38,832 nucleotides of DNA from Prorocentrum cordatum. Its lineage: Eukaryota; Sar; Dinophyceae; Prorocentrales; Prorocentraceae. The notes beneath the pieces are model-generated. The model had not been told where the DNA came from, searched no databases, and worked only from the letters and a program-made list of their open reading frames with translations. The stretch covers positions 32,501 to 71,332 of the forward strand of contig CAUYUJ010012692.1 of the NCBI GenBank assembly GCA_963575745.1, in the 5' to 3' direction. Made by a program: the position numbers and the translations under genes. Positions within the stretch are counted from its first letter, which is position 1. Each line of letters starts with the position of its first letter. Shown here in pieces: positions 1 through 9,017 of the stretch.

Positions 1-205
1 GCAGGCCCCCCTGCCCGAGGTCTGGGTCGCCAGGGACAAAACCAAGACCACGCAGGGCAGAGCCTTGACCTGGCTGGCAGGGCAGCCACGACATATCAGG
101 GGGTTGGCGCACCAGCAGTTCGAGCGGGACGCTAGCGGCAAGGGCTCAGAGAAGACTGACCATTACGGCTGAAGGCTACGAGGGGCCATCCAGGCGTGCC
201 GCACC

Positions 206-311
206 GCCCTGCAGCACGCAATGTTTGATCTGCGGGGCGAGAGCGAACCTCTTTCGCTAAAAGCTAGGCGGGCTACGCACAGCTTTAATTAGGGAGACAG
301 GGCACAGGAAG
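206..311 (+). other. Putative 106-nt GC-AG intron
   Basis: Removing 206-311 joins two coding-like frames (CRT | AALQHTREC) and eliminates an in-frame TAG at 290-292. The boundaries would be GC at the 5' end and GGAAG at the 3' end with G as the first exon base, a pattern accepted in dinoflagellates, where GC and GA donors are common. Near-identical 16-bp direct repeats beginning GCCCTGCAGCAC lie at 206-221 and 315-330 and bracket the segment, as expected of an inserted introner. The segment contains the repeat element at 223-282. The boundaries are inferred from frame continuity only. Confidence 0.45.
223..282 (+). repeat. Introner-like element, copy 1
   Basis: About 60 bp with a core GAGAGCGAACCTCTT followed by AAAAGCTAGGCGGGCTACGC. 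The same sequence recurs at 1025-1087 on this strand and at 27249-27308 on the other. The first two copies lie inside coding-like sequence, are flanked by direct repeats and carry or lie next to an in-frame stop. No terminal inverted repeat is obvious within the 60 bp. Confidence 0.6.
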
Positions 312-720
312 GCGGCCCTGCAGCACACAAGGGAGTGTGGCAATGCGCACCACGCCCTGGACAACTACGCCGAATGGGACGCCCTGGCCCAGGCCGCCCT
401 CGAGCGGATCGAGAGCGCGGTGGGAGAGGACGACGCGCATGAAGAGCCCGTCGGCGCGCACAGCTGGCAAGGTTCAACTTCAGCATCTTCAGATGTTGCC
501 GAGGTGCCCGCGGGCCCTCCAAACGCCACTGGCCCGCGGACCTGCCCGCGGGCCACCGCTGGCGCGAGGCTGGGAGGGCGCGCCGCTGCTGGAGGGGCAG
601 CGCGGGCGGAAGATCGACTGCCTGAGGGGCGGCGCGATAACCGGGGGGGGCAGGGGGGCAGCTCTGGGAGCACCCTAAGGCCCACCCCCCGAGGGAGGCA
701 CAGTCACACGACCGCCCCAT

Positions 721-740
721 GTTGAACGTTTCTTTCGCAG
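721..740 (+). other. Possible 3' splice site
   Basis: A T-rich stretch ending TTTCTTTCGCAG directly precedes a coding-like frame that opens at 740. The preceding 500-720 sequence is less convincing as coding, so this may be an acceptor of another intron. Nothing else supports it. Confidence 0.25.
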
Positions 741-1022
741 AAGAGCTGGACGTAAAGAGCAGCCACGGCGGAAATGCAGCAGCACGCCCTGCCAACAACC
801 TCAGCAACCCAGATGCGGACCCGTTCGCGGAGCTGGATGCGGAGCAGGGCTTCCTCGAGCACGGATTCGAGAACCAGGACTATAGCTGGCGCTGAGAACG
901 CGGCCGAGCCTAGGGGCCATGAGCCCACAAGGGAGGCTGCAGTCCCAGCGCTGCCGCACCAAGTCAATGGCACTGACGAAGTGCGCCCACAGCAGCCCGC
1001 GGCCGCGGCGCCGCTGGACGAG

Positions 1023-1097
1023 GACATTTTTTGGTCGGCGGAGCGAGAGCGAACCTCTTCCACGAAAAGCTAGGCGGGCTACGCGCATCTGGACCAG
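1023..1097 (+). other. Putative 75-nt GA-AG intron
   Basis: Removing 1023-1097 (25 codons) joins APLDE to DRRSKNVE in the same frame and deletes an in-frame TAG at 1071-1073. The ends would be GA and CCAG with G as the next exon base. The direct repeats CTGGACGAGGACA (1014-1026) and CTGGACCAGGACC (1089-1101) flank it, 11 of 13 bases identical. It contains element copy 2. Together with the 206-311 case this is the second restored frame around the same repeat. Confidence 0.5.
1025..1087 (+). repeat. Introner-like element, copy 2
   Basis: Second copy of the ~60-bp element, with the shared core GAGAGCGAACCTCTTCCACG and then AAAAGCTAGGCGGGCTACGC. The in-frame TAG at 1071-1073 falls inside the conserved AAAGCTAGGCG. 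It begins with a T-run (ATTTTTTGGTC) comparable to the TTTTTTTGATC at the same end of copy 3. Confidence 0.65.
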
Positions 1098-1412
1098 GAC
1101 CGGCGCAGCAAGAACGTCGAGACCACCATCAGGATGGTCGAGCTCGAGGCCAGGCTCGCGGAGCAGGCGGGGAAGAGCATCCTCGGTGGCCCACGACACG
1201 GCAGGCAGGCGAAGAGCTGGCGCGAAGCACTGGCCGGGGATCACCCACGAGGAGCTCCCATGGTATACGAGTGGACGAAGGACCCTGGCGAAGGCGCGGC
1301 AGAGGTCGCGGACGGGAAGGCCGAGCGCGCCCAGGATCGCCGCGCGCGGCCAGTGGCCCCCCTCACCGAGCACCAGCAGGGATGGGCCAAAGCGCGGAAC
1401 GCCCGACGAGCC

Positions 1413-2668
1413 CGACGAGATCATCATCTCCCTGCGCGCAGCCATCACGGCCGCCATCGAGAAAAATGGACACCAGCACCACGAGCACCTCCTCACCGCG
1501 AAGCAGGTGAGCAAGGTAAGCAGGTCCTTCAAGGCCAAGATCTGCCAGCCTGGCGTGATCCACCCACGCCACCTGGGGCGGCTCAGTGACGTGGAGCCGC
1601 TCGCCCAGCTGCTCAACCTCATCACCGAGGCGGGAGTGTTCCAAACCGGCGAGCAGGAGATGCTGACCGCCCAGTACTTCAAGGTCGGCGACCCATTGGG
1701 CAGAGCCTGCACCGAATGCGGCGCAGGTGCCACAAAGGTCAGCTCCGCGTCTGGCAGAACGACTGGACGAGAAGGGCATCTTCAACACGGGCACCTCCCG
1801 CAAGGTCACGGACTGCGCGCGGCGCGCGGCGGCGTGGGTCGAAGACGCAGCAGGGGAGATGGCCTACCTCATCCCGCTGTGGGACCTGACCAAGGTTTTC
1901 GAGATGGCCCCCCACACCATCCGGCGCCGCCCCGGCTGCCAGGCAAGGGGAGGCATCTTAAGGCGACGCACCTTCATGCTAGACGGCTTGGCGGGCGAGG
2001 CCCTGCACCCCGAGGACGGCTTCGCGGCGGGATGCTTCTCGGCGACCTACGCGCTTCAGGCCTACATGCTGGGTCAGTTGAAGGCACAAGCCGAAGCTCA
2101 CCCAGAGGTAGGCATCGCGGTTCACGAAGACAATTTCAGCCAGGAGGTGGCCGCGCACAACAGCGCCACGCGCGTGGACATCCCGGCGCAGGCCGCGCGC
2201 AAGCTCAAGAGCGTGCTGCACGGCGAGCTCGAGATGCAGGCGGCCGACGCGAAGGGCGCCATCCCGGGGAACAGCGACGAGCTCACGCACGAGGGCAAGC
2301 GAAGACTAACAGGGCTCGGCCCCCCCAAAGCCGACTACACATCGCGGCGGGGCCAGGGCAAGCATCGGCATCGGCACCTTCGTCGGCAGCCAGGCAGGCC
2401 TGCCCCGACGGCCCGCCACCTCGGAGCTGACTTTCGCGCGGGCCAGCGACGACGCGGGGCAGTCATGCGAAGCGTCCACCCAGGGCCTGCGCGAGGGGCC
2501 GGGTGGAAGGCGGCGAAGCCGAGGATGGCGATGGGCTTCCGCGCCATGAAGGCCCACAAAAAAGACCGGGCGCACCCTGCGCTCCGCAACTCTGCCCACG
2601 GAGAAGCGGGGAGGCGAGGTCAGCGGCTTCACTCTCCGGGAGCTCGAGGGGCTCAGGCGCATCACTGA
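1413..2668 (+). pseudogene. Retroelement A: degenerate reverse transcriptase domain
   Basis: The order of blocks fits a non-LTR reverse transcriptase. In frame 1 (1500-1740) are SFKAK and GVIHPRHLGRLSD, the usual 'WHPRHLALLSDE' region, then LTAQYFK. After a shift, frame 2 (1727-2668) has LWDLTKVFEMAPH near 1877-1915 (motif A, with the DLxKxFE..PH pattern), AAGCFSATYALQAYMLG near 2025-2075 (motif B), and HPEVGIAVHEDNFS near 2100-2145 at the position of motif C. There the usual pair of catalytic aspartates reads EDN, so the active site is lost. KDRAHPALRNSA follows near 2560. Frameshift plus lost catalytic pair make it inactive. Alternatives such as an RNA-virus polymerase fit worse, because the downstream RNase H is retroelement-like. 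Confidence 0.8.
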
Positions 2669-3373
2669 GCAGGTCTACGGGCACGGCCACACGTCGCCCG
2701 ACGTCTCCGGCGCCGTTCACCCCGAGCTGGACCCAATGGGCAAGGCGGCCGCCACGCCGCTGGGCAGGCAGGTACCTGGAGGAGTGGCGGAGGGCGACCG
2801 ACCAGCGCCACCGCCATGGCACGGCGCTGCCCATCACCACGCTCAGGCGCGTCTTCGAGCAGGCCCTGCAGGACAACCTAGATGGCAGGGCGGAGGCGGG
2901 CCCCATCGGCGCAGCGCTGAAGGCCACAACGGTTGCAGGCCGGCAGGTCGAGAACGCCACCACATTCGTCTCGCCGCGGTTCGGTCACATCTCGGCCCTT
3001 GAGCACGCCCCGAAAAGCATGGAGCACTTCTACCTGAAGGACGTCGTCGACCGTGCACGGGAGAAGGCCACCGACAGCGCCAGGCGCCGCGAAGGGCTGA
3101 GCGAGCAGGACCCCCCCAACGCGCGGTGGGAGGGTGGCCAACACGATTGGGCCCAAGCACCCCACACCGCTCGGGGAGCGGGCCATCACCTCCGTCATGG
3201 GCGGCACCGAACTCACGGGGACGAAGATGGTCGAGTGGGGCTACGACGAGAATGCGGGCGCCGGTCGGCGCTGCGGGGCGGCCGACGACCTGGCCCACCT
3301 CCTCGGAGCGCGCGCGGTCTTCGCTGCGGGCCAAGCCAAAGTGGCGCCACCTCCCCCATCCCTCCTGCAGTGA
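2620..3373 (+). pseudogene. Retroelement A: connection region and zinc-motif remnant
   Basis: Frame 0 (2620-2770) reads TLRELEGLRRITEQVYGHGH and continues to MGKAAATPLGR. Frame 1 then carries YLEEWRRATDQ, ITTLRRVFEQALQ, GPIGAALKATT and SALEHAPKSMEHFYLKDVVD to about 3110. Frame 2 (3134-3373) has GPKHPTPLGERAITSVMGG and RRCGAADDLAHLLGAR and ends in a TGA at 3371-3373. The order matches the thumb/connection and the CxxC...H zinc motif that sit between reverse transcriptase and RNase H in this family; in this copy most of the zinc ligands are lost. Two frame changes in 750 bp. Confidence 0.6.
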
Positions 3374-3499
3374 CGGCGGCGCGAGGGCGAGGAAGATGTC
3401 GGGCCCTTCTGTCCTGGAGCGCCGCCTTTGCCTGTCTGCCCAGAGGTGGGCCACCCCTGCGCGCCAGCGAAGATGTGCCCGTTGAGAACGATGAGCTGG

Positions 3500-4507
3500 C
3501 CGCTGGCGGGAGATGGCCGCTGGCGGGAGATGGCTCGGCCCCCACCAGCCGCCTCAAGGATTCTCGCAGGGCGGGGTGGGCGTTTGTGCAGCGGGGGGGG
3601 GCGGGATCGTTCGCAAGCTCCTCGGTCTCTCACCTCCCAGCTCCCTCCTCTTGCACATGCGGCTGAATCCCAGGCCGTCTGCCTTGGGGCAAAATACTCA
3701 GACGGGTCGCCTGCCTACATAGGCGACGACGCGGCAGCGTTGGTTGCCAGAGCGAGCGGGCGCGCGTGCACCACTAGTCCAGCGCGGGTTGACGCTGGGC
3801 ATTGGCGCCGAGTCAGGCGCGGAGACCTCGCGCAAAGCGCGGGTTTCAAGATCAAGTCCCACCAAGCAGTCACAGCCGCCCCTCAGAGCGAGGGCGAGCG
3901 GCGGCTCGCCCTCCACGCGTGGGCCGACGACGCGGCCAAGCAGGCGCTCGACTTGTGGCCTAGGCGTGCCCGAGACGAGGCGCGCTCGGAGGACGCGTGC
4001 GCCGACGAGCGCCGTGGCCCGTTGAATCTGGGGCGGGTGCTGGCGAATGGGCCAGCTCCCAAAGTGGAATGGGCCCACCTGCCCCCGCGCGCTTTTGCCC
4101 CCTCGGTGGTCACACCGTGCTTTCCCCAGCACGAGCTGCACGGGGTGGCCGACGGCCGCTGGCGGTGCGCTCGGCGCCTTCAAGGGCTTCGGAGCTGGAA
4201 GGTCGGGATGGCCTCCGAGTGCGGGCGCGAAGCGCACCCGATCTGGCGACGGCTGCGGCAGCACGCAACCTCGCATGTTCTGTGGGGTGCCATCATCGGG
4301 CCCAGTGACGCGCCTGCTGAGCAAGGCGGCTACCTGCTGTACTTTGTCCAGTGTGCGCAGCACGCGCAGTTTCTGCCGAGCGGGCTGGCAAAACCCTGCC
4401 CAGCCCGCCAGCCAGGTTGCGCGATGGCCAAGATGGCCAAGGAGCGGCAATGCCGCTTCGAGCGAGGCAAGCACCCGCGCACAGGACGCGCAGAGGTGGT
4501 TCTCTAG
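3500..4507 (+). pseudogene. Retroelement A: RNase H domain and C-terminal tail
   Basis: All four acidic positions of RNase HI can be placed: D in GDGSAP (about 3530, frame 1), E in AAESQA (3665, frame 2), D in YIGDDAAALV (3725) and D in HAWADDAAKQA (3926). HWRRVRRG and FKIKSHQ lie between, like the 'WRxV...KVKAH' region of the family. The tail has LNLGRVLANGPAPKVEW and HELHGVADGRWRCAR, resembling the C-terminal Cys/His segment of such elements, and ends in a TAG at 4505-4507. The frame switches once between the first and second acidic residue, so the enzyme is broken. Confidence 0.75.
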
Positions 4508-5403
4508 AGTTGGGCTCTCGCAGCCTGGGGTGTCCTCACCCGAGAGAAGGTACCCACGGAGGGGGCACAAACATCAACAACAACATCGACACGGGGCCCA
4601 ATTCCGGAGCGCGCTCCGACCAAGGGTTCGTCGCGAACCCTGCCGTGAGTCGATGGGGGGCCATCAGCGGAGGCCTGGAGAAGGGGCCTCAAAACGAGCA
4701 GCCAGAAGTTGTTCCTCCTCGTTCTCATCGCCCTCCCGCCCTCCCAACCCCTCCTGTTACTCCTCCGACGCCTCCTCATCACCACCATTCCCCGTCTCGC
4801 CTTCGTCCTCTTTCTCATTCTCGCCTTCTCCTCTTGTTTCTCCAGTTTCTCCATGCAAAACAAGATCCCCAACTCGCGAGACGAGCGAACATCAGGCCCA
4901 AAAAGGAGCGGCCTCCTCCACCTGCAGGGCGCAGCAGGCCAATTTCCCCCCCACACTGAGGGAACGGCGCCCCGAGGGTACATTGACCCTGGGACAGGCA
5001 GATGAGACAAGACAGCTGGGGGGAACAAGCCCCACTGCCGACCGCCAGTTTTTCAAGCCGCGCACGCCCCGAAGGGCTCAGATAACGGCACCCGCAATGC
5101 CGCCCCAAGCCAGCCGAGGGGCGCCACTCCCCCGGCCGACACCCACCCCCACGCACGCACCGGGCGGGACACCCGGGCCGTGGGAAGGACGGGTGGGGAT
5201 CCCCCAATGAGTCGCCCGCAGGCGACCCGCGTCCCCGCCCAAGCCCTGGCGGGGTACCTGGTGGGCCACCGCAAGGGGGACGCAACGTGGCGACGAGAGC
5301 AGCTTTCTCTCCCCCTGGCCCACTGCGGGCAAACAGGTGTGACGATCGGGCTGCAACCCGCCTGTTTTTCTGGGACGCCCGAGGGCACCCTGTGGCATTC
5401 TCG
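4508..5403. other. Spacer, no gene recognised
   Basis: GC-rich sequence between the two retroelement remnants. It includes a pyrimidine-rich CCT-like stretch near 4700-4850 and an unrecognised open frame around 5180-5400 that reads ALAGYLVGHRKGDATWRREQ. Nothing further is supported. Confidence 0.4.
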
Positions 5404-5518
5404 CCTTCTCCTTTTCTTTTTCTTCCTCCTCCTCCTCCTCCTCCTCCTCCTCCTCCTCCTCCTCCTCCTCCTATTCCTCTCCCTCCTCCTCCTTTCTCCC
5501 CATCTTCTATCCTTCAGG
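5404..5518. repeat. CCT trinucleotide array
   Basis: Mostly CCT units on the + strand with TTTTC-rich edges. It directly precedes the start of retroelement B. Confidence 0.95.
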
Positions 5519-6138
5519 TAAGAAGGCAAGCGGCCCAAGCAGTGGCTGGCAAGGGCCCAGGGCGATGCCTTACCACCACTCTGGCGATTTGGTTTGGGGA
5601 CGAGGATCCTGGAATCAGTTTAAGGACCCAGCTGGTCCGCTGGTTCGACCTCTGGGACAAGTGTCCCTCCCTCCACCCTCGAATCGTGAAAGCCTGGCCA
5701 TTGGTGGCCGCGCGTCTCGGGCACGACCCCAAATTTCGGTGGCGGAAAGTCCGAGGGCCTATAGGGCCGTCATCGCCACCCTTAAAGACGGGGGTCGGCG
5801 GCCGATTTCTCTCACGGAATGGCGAAGGCCTATCGGGCCAGACACTTTTGAACTTGGCAGTTTCCTGACATTGCTGCTGACCGTGTCGCTGGCGATTTCG
5901 ACATAGCGGAGTTGGTCAGCGATGTTGCTGAGGATCTCAAAGCTCAGCAGTGGCAGCAGGCTGCAAAACATGAGCACAGCGACGATCTTGTCTCAGGTGC
6001 GGACGTGGCGGCCATTCGGTCCCAGCTCCAGCGTTTCCTGAAACGGGATAATTCGATCAGCTTGGTCAGATGGTCACGGTCGCTTCTGGAGGCCAGTGGC
6101 ATCATCAGAGGCAGCGCGAGCGAGGGTATTTAGTGTCC
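5519..6138 (+). pseudogene. Retroelement B: 5'-truncated connection region
   Basis: Begins abruptly after the CCT array. Frame 1 carries VRWFDLWDKCPSLHPRIVKA, then FRWRKVRGPIG. Frame 0 follows near 5760 with AVIATLKDGG and PISLTEW. Frame 2 follows near 5895 with GDFDIAELVSDVAEDLKAQQ. These match the region between reverse transcriptase and zinc motif in dinoflagellate non-LTR elements (compare GPIGAALKATT in retroelement A). No reverse transcriptase lies upstream, so the copy is 5'-truncated, as is usual for target-primed insertions. At least two frameshifts. Confidence 0.65.
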
Positions 6139-6981
6139 TTGAAGTGCCCGCGATGCGGGGCCCCAGAGGAGACCCTGTTCCATCGGATTTGGGAGTGCCC
6201 TTGCAATAAGGATGACCCCGCCTATGGAAAATCCGAGTATTTGATTTCCCAGGCCCGCGTCGGCCACGAGGCCAACCCGAGTCTCTGGCTGCGCGGGCTC
6301 CCGCCTCGCTCTTTCACGTGCCCTACCTTTCGGGACGGGGGGGAGGACGTGGAGTGGGGGGTGGATGATGTGCACGGGGCCGCTCTCGATTGCAGAGAGG
6401 ACGGCCTTCTTCTTGTCTTCGGTGACGGCTCAGGCGGGCAGTTTAGCAACGATCCTAGTCGCCGAAGGGTGGGCGCGGCCGCGATAACTCTGGCGCCGGC
6501 CTCAGGGGGCTGAGTGCGGACCCGCGGCTTTGCCACGACCCTTGGAGGTCGCCGTCAAACGGTGCCCAGAGCCGAGATCCGCGCGCTTGAACTCGCGCTT
6601 CGCAGGTTCCCTGGCCCGATACGGTTTGTCACGGACAATGCGGCCCTACATCGAGGGTGGCATTCCAGAAGGCACGAGAATTGTAAAGGCCCCAACTCGG
6701 ACCTCTGGTTTCGTGTCCGTGCCGCGTTGGCCGAGAGAGGAGATGGTGAAGTCCAAGTCGTGTGGTACCAGTCGCACGTTGACCCTGAGGACCCCGCCCT
6801 CTCCGCTTAGGAGCGTTTGTATGCCACGGGCAATGGCTTTGCCGACACTCTGGCGGGGGATGCGGCCAAGTTTTCCTGGACCCATGGCCTGCAGGGCCAA
6901 AGCCCCCCCTGGGGGGCCAAGTTTTCCTGAACCCTGTGGGATTGCACGGCGGCGCTGGTTAGGCGCCGCGCGGCCAAGGCC
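6070..6981 (+). pseudogene. Retroelement B: zinc motif and RNase H domain with stops
   Basis: All in one frame. The zinc motif CPRCGAPEETLFHRIWECP spans 6145-6201 (Cx2C...Hx4C). The RNase H domain follows with its four acidic residues: D in FGDGSGGQF (6424), E in PRAEIRALELAL (6574), D in FVTDNAALH (6634) and D in GNGFADTLAGDAA (6844), plus VVWYQSHVDPED before the last. In-frame stops occur at 6511-6513 (TGA), 6808-6810 (TAG) and 6928-6930 (TGA). The domain is otherwise collinear and every catalytic residue is retained, so the decay looks fairly recent. Confidence 0.85.
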
Positions 6982-7529
6982 ATGGTGGACTCCATCAGTG
7001 TCGCCCCCTGGACCGCCGAGCGGCCTCCTGAGGCTCGTCGGGTTGAGGGCCTCACCGAGGCCTTGGTTCGTAGCGAGCACTGTTGGTCAGGGCCGAACGT
7101 AAGTGGCTGTGCTCGTTGTGTCACCAAGTCGTGCCCGTGCATAATATTGTTGCTTTTGCAGCAACGCCGTGTCAAGCGGCAAGCCAGGACCTTTCGAGTC
7201 TTGCCGATCATGGGATGGTGCGGGCCAATGGGGCGGTTACTGTGGGGGGGAAGGTTTGTCACTCCTCGCAAATTCTGCACGTCTGGCCCAAGTTTGGGCT
7301 GCATTTTTGTTTGACGTGCGGTAAAACTGCCACGGAGGACCCACGTCATTTAGTTGCCGAATGCAAGGCCCGTACCAAGAAAGGTGCTGAAAACCTTCAA
7401 CGAATTCAAGAGGGGCTTTTTCCCAGTCACGCGGGGCCGTCCAAGACGACCAAGGCCCGTGAGCTAGGCATTGTCAGGCGCGAGGTCGTCCTCCGTGGCC
7501 CGCCGCCTGGTGCGCTTGCTGATCGCTGA
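6982..7529 (+). pseudogene. Retroelement B: C-terminal Cys/His tail
   Basis: Frame 1 runs to about 7083 (WTAERPPEARRVEGLTEALV), then frame 0 gives RAERKWLCSLCHQVVPVHN, VCHSSQILHVWPKFGLHFC and LTCGKTATEDPRHLVAEC (CxxC...H...C), ending near RIQEGLFPS and a TGA at 7527-7529. This is the last segment of the retroelement polyprotein; a zinc-binding role is inferred from the Cys/His spacing. One frameshift. The CCT-rich array starts about 30 bp after the stop. Confidence 0.7.
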
Positions 7530-7559
7530 GCTCGCTGCCACCCCGTGGATGTCAGCGAA

Positions 7560-7818
7560 TTCCAAAGAATTCCTCGTCCTCCTCGTCCTCATCCTCATCC
7601 TCATCGTCATCGTCGCAGTAGTCATCGTAGTCGTGTTCCTCCGACTCCGCCTCCGCTTGGTGCCTGATGGCATGAGGTCCCTGCGAGTGCTGCCATTGTT
7701 CCTCCACCTCCTCCTCCTCCTCCTCCTCCTCCTTCTTCTGTTCCTCCACCTCCTCCTCATCCTCCTCATCCTCATCCTCCTCCTCATCCTCCTCCTCCTC
7801 CTCCTCCTTCATTCCTTG
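7560..7818. repeat. CCT/CAT trinucleotide array
   Basis: CCT and CAT units on the + strand with an interruption near 7640-7690. It follows the end of retroelement B directly. Confidence 0.9.
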
Positions 7819-7930
7819 TCATTGTAGAAAACTTCTCCCTATCGCACCCCGAAGCCAGCTTTTAGGGGGGACCGGGCGCTTCGCCTGAAACATCCTCACC
7901 ATGTATGACGCTGAAGCTTCAACAATAACA

Positions 7931-8240
7931 ACCGTTTCACATGTGGCTCTCGCCTCAGCGCCGCGCACCGTCGTTTTTTTACAATTTGTAGGATTGAGGG
8001 CGACTGGTTTTCAAAATGTGGCTCTCCCCTGAGCGCCGCGATCATTCGTTTCAAACATTTGCAAGAGTTTCACGGGTTCCCATGATCAGCGTACCAGACA
8101 TGGTGTTTTGGAAGAATGCAGGGTTGAGGGGGCAACAGTTACGTTGATTCGCGGCGTTGAAGTCCCAGGGATGGCATTCTGGCACGATACAGGATCGCCA
8201 AGACGCAACACTCAAGTTGATCCGTTGCGCTGGAATCCCG
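7931..8240. repeat. Degenerate ~71-bp tandem repeat, about four units
   Basis: ATGTGGCTCTCSCCTSAGCGCCGCG recurs at about 7938 and 8017. The unit TGCAGGGTTGAGGG...TTGATTCGCGGCGTTGAAGTCCC near 8115 is matched by ACAGGATCGCCAAGA...TTGATCCGTTGCGCTGGAATCCC near 8190. The segment is less GC-rich than its surroundings. No coding function seen. Confidence 0.6.
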
Positions 8241-8400
8241 AAAAAATGCTTTGACATGCGTCAGGGCCTTCAAACGGCTATTTTCCAATAAGGCAGTTCC
8301 CTCAGAGGAAATGACCGTTGTAGGGGCCCATGAAGAAGGAGCTTGGAGGGAGGGTTGAATCCCACATCGTTGATGACTCTTGGGTTTACACTGGTCCTCG

Positions 8401-8770
8401 TCCTCCTCCTCCTCCTCCTCCTCCTCCTCCTCCTCCTCCTCCTCCTCCTCCTCCTCCTCCTCCCTCCTCCTCCTCCTCCTCCTCCTCCTCCTCCTCCTCC
8501 TCCTCCCTCCTCCCCCACCTCCCTACTCTCCCTCCTCCCCCACCCCCCGTCCTCTTCCCCTCCTCCTCCTCCTCCTCCTCCTCCTCCTCCTCCTCCTCCT
8601 CCTCCTCCTCCTCCTCCTCCTCCTCCTCATCCTCCTCCTCCTCCGCCTCCTCCTCCTCCCCCCCCTCCTCCTCTTCCTCCTCCCCCTCCTCCTCCTCATC
8701 CTCCTCCTTCGCCTCCTCCGCCTCATAATCCTCCTCCTCCTCCTCCTCCTCCTCCTCCTCCTCCACCTCC
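8401..8770. repeat. CCT trinucleotide array
   Basis: Uninterrupted pyrimidine on the + strand from 8401 to 8516 and again from 8550 to 8628, then CCT with occasional CAT or CGC. It leads straight into the CAT array. Confidence 0.97.
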
Positions 8771-8773
8771 TTC

Positions 8774-8827
<54 letters not shown>

Positions 8828-8963
8828 GCAGCAGCATCATCATCAGCAGCATCATCATCATCATCAGCAGCAGCATCACATCACCATCAACAGCATCATC
8901 ATCATCATCAGCATCATCATCAGCATCATCATCAGCATCATCATCATCATCATCATCACCACC

Positions 8964-9017
<54 letters not shown>

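Larger units (their letters stand above)
2..895 (+). pseudogene. Coding remnant upstream of retroelement A
   Basis: GC3-rich coding-like sequence in three pieces. Frame 2 is open from base 2 to a TGA at 170-172 and stays coding-like to about 205. Frame 0 resumes near 312 and reads ALQHTRECGNAHHALDNYAE, then an acidic stretch to about 500. Frame 2 resumes at 740 after a possible splice acceptor and reads EELDVKSS, then DPFAELDAEQGFLEHGF, to a TGA at 893-895. The first join needs removal of the 206-311 segment. The product is not recognised. Because the next 3.6 kb on the same strand is a retroelement coding remnant, I infer this is its 5' part (the region before the reverse transcriptase), but no endonuclease motif is visible. 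It could instead be part of a host gene. Broken, and cut by the window edge. Confidence 0.4.
896..1412 (+). pseudogene. Retroelement A: region before the reverse transcriptase
   Basis: Frame 0 from about 891 reads AENAAEPRGHEPTREAAV and continues to APLDED at 1022. It is interrupted by the 1023-1097 segment and resumes as DQDRRSKNVETTIRMVELE, then RQAKSWREAL and PLTEHQQGWAKA. The basic and Trp-containing helices match the linker that usually precedes reverse transcriptase in non-LTR elements. The frame follows the preceding remnant after a shift near 890, and a further shift near 1413 leads into the reverse transcriptase part. Family placement is by its neighbours; the segment alone would not be recognisable. 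Confidence 0.5.

Noticed and set aside
4561-4590. CAACAACAACATCGAC and other short triplet clusters suggested a CRISPR-like or satellite array.
   Set aside because: No regular repeat-spacer structure; there are no CRISPR arrays in this window and none are expected in a eukaryotic nucleus.
5640-5660. GCTGGTTCGACC looks like a tRNA T-arm.
   Set aside because: No acceptor stem, D-arm or anticodon stem can be drawn around it, and it lies in retroelement coding sequence.
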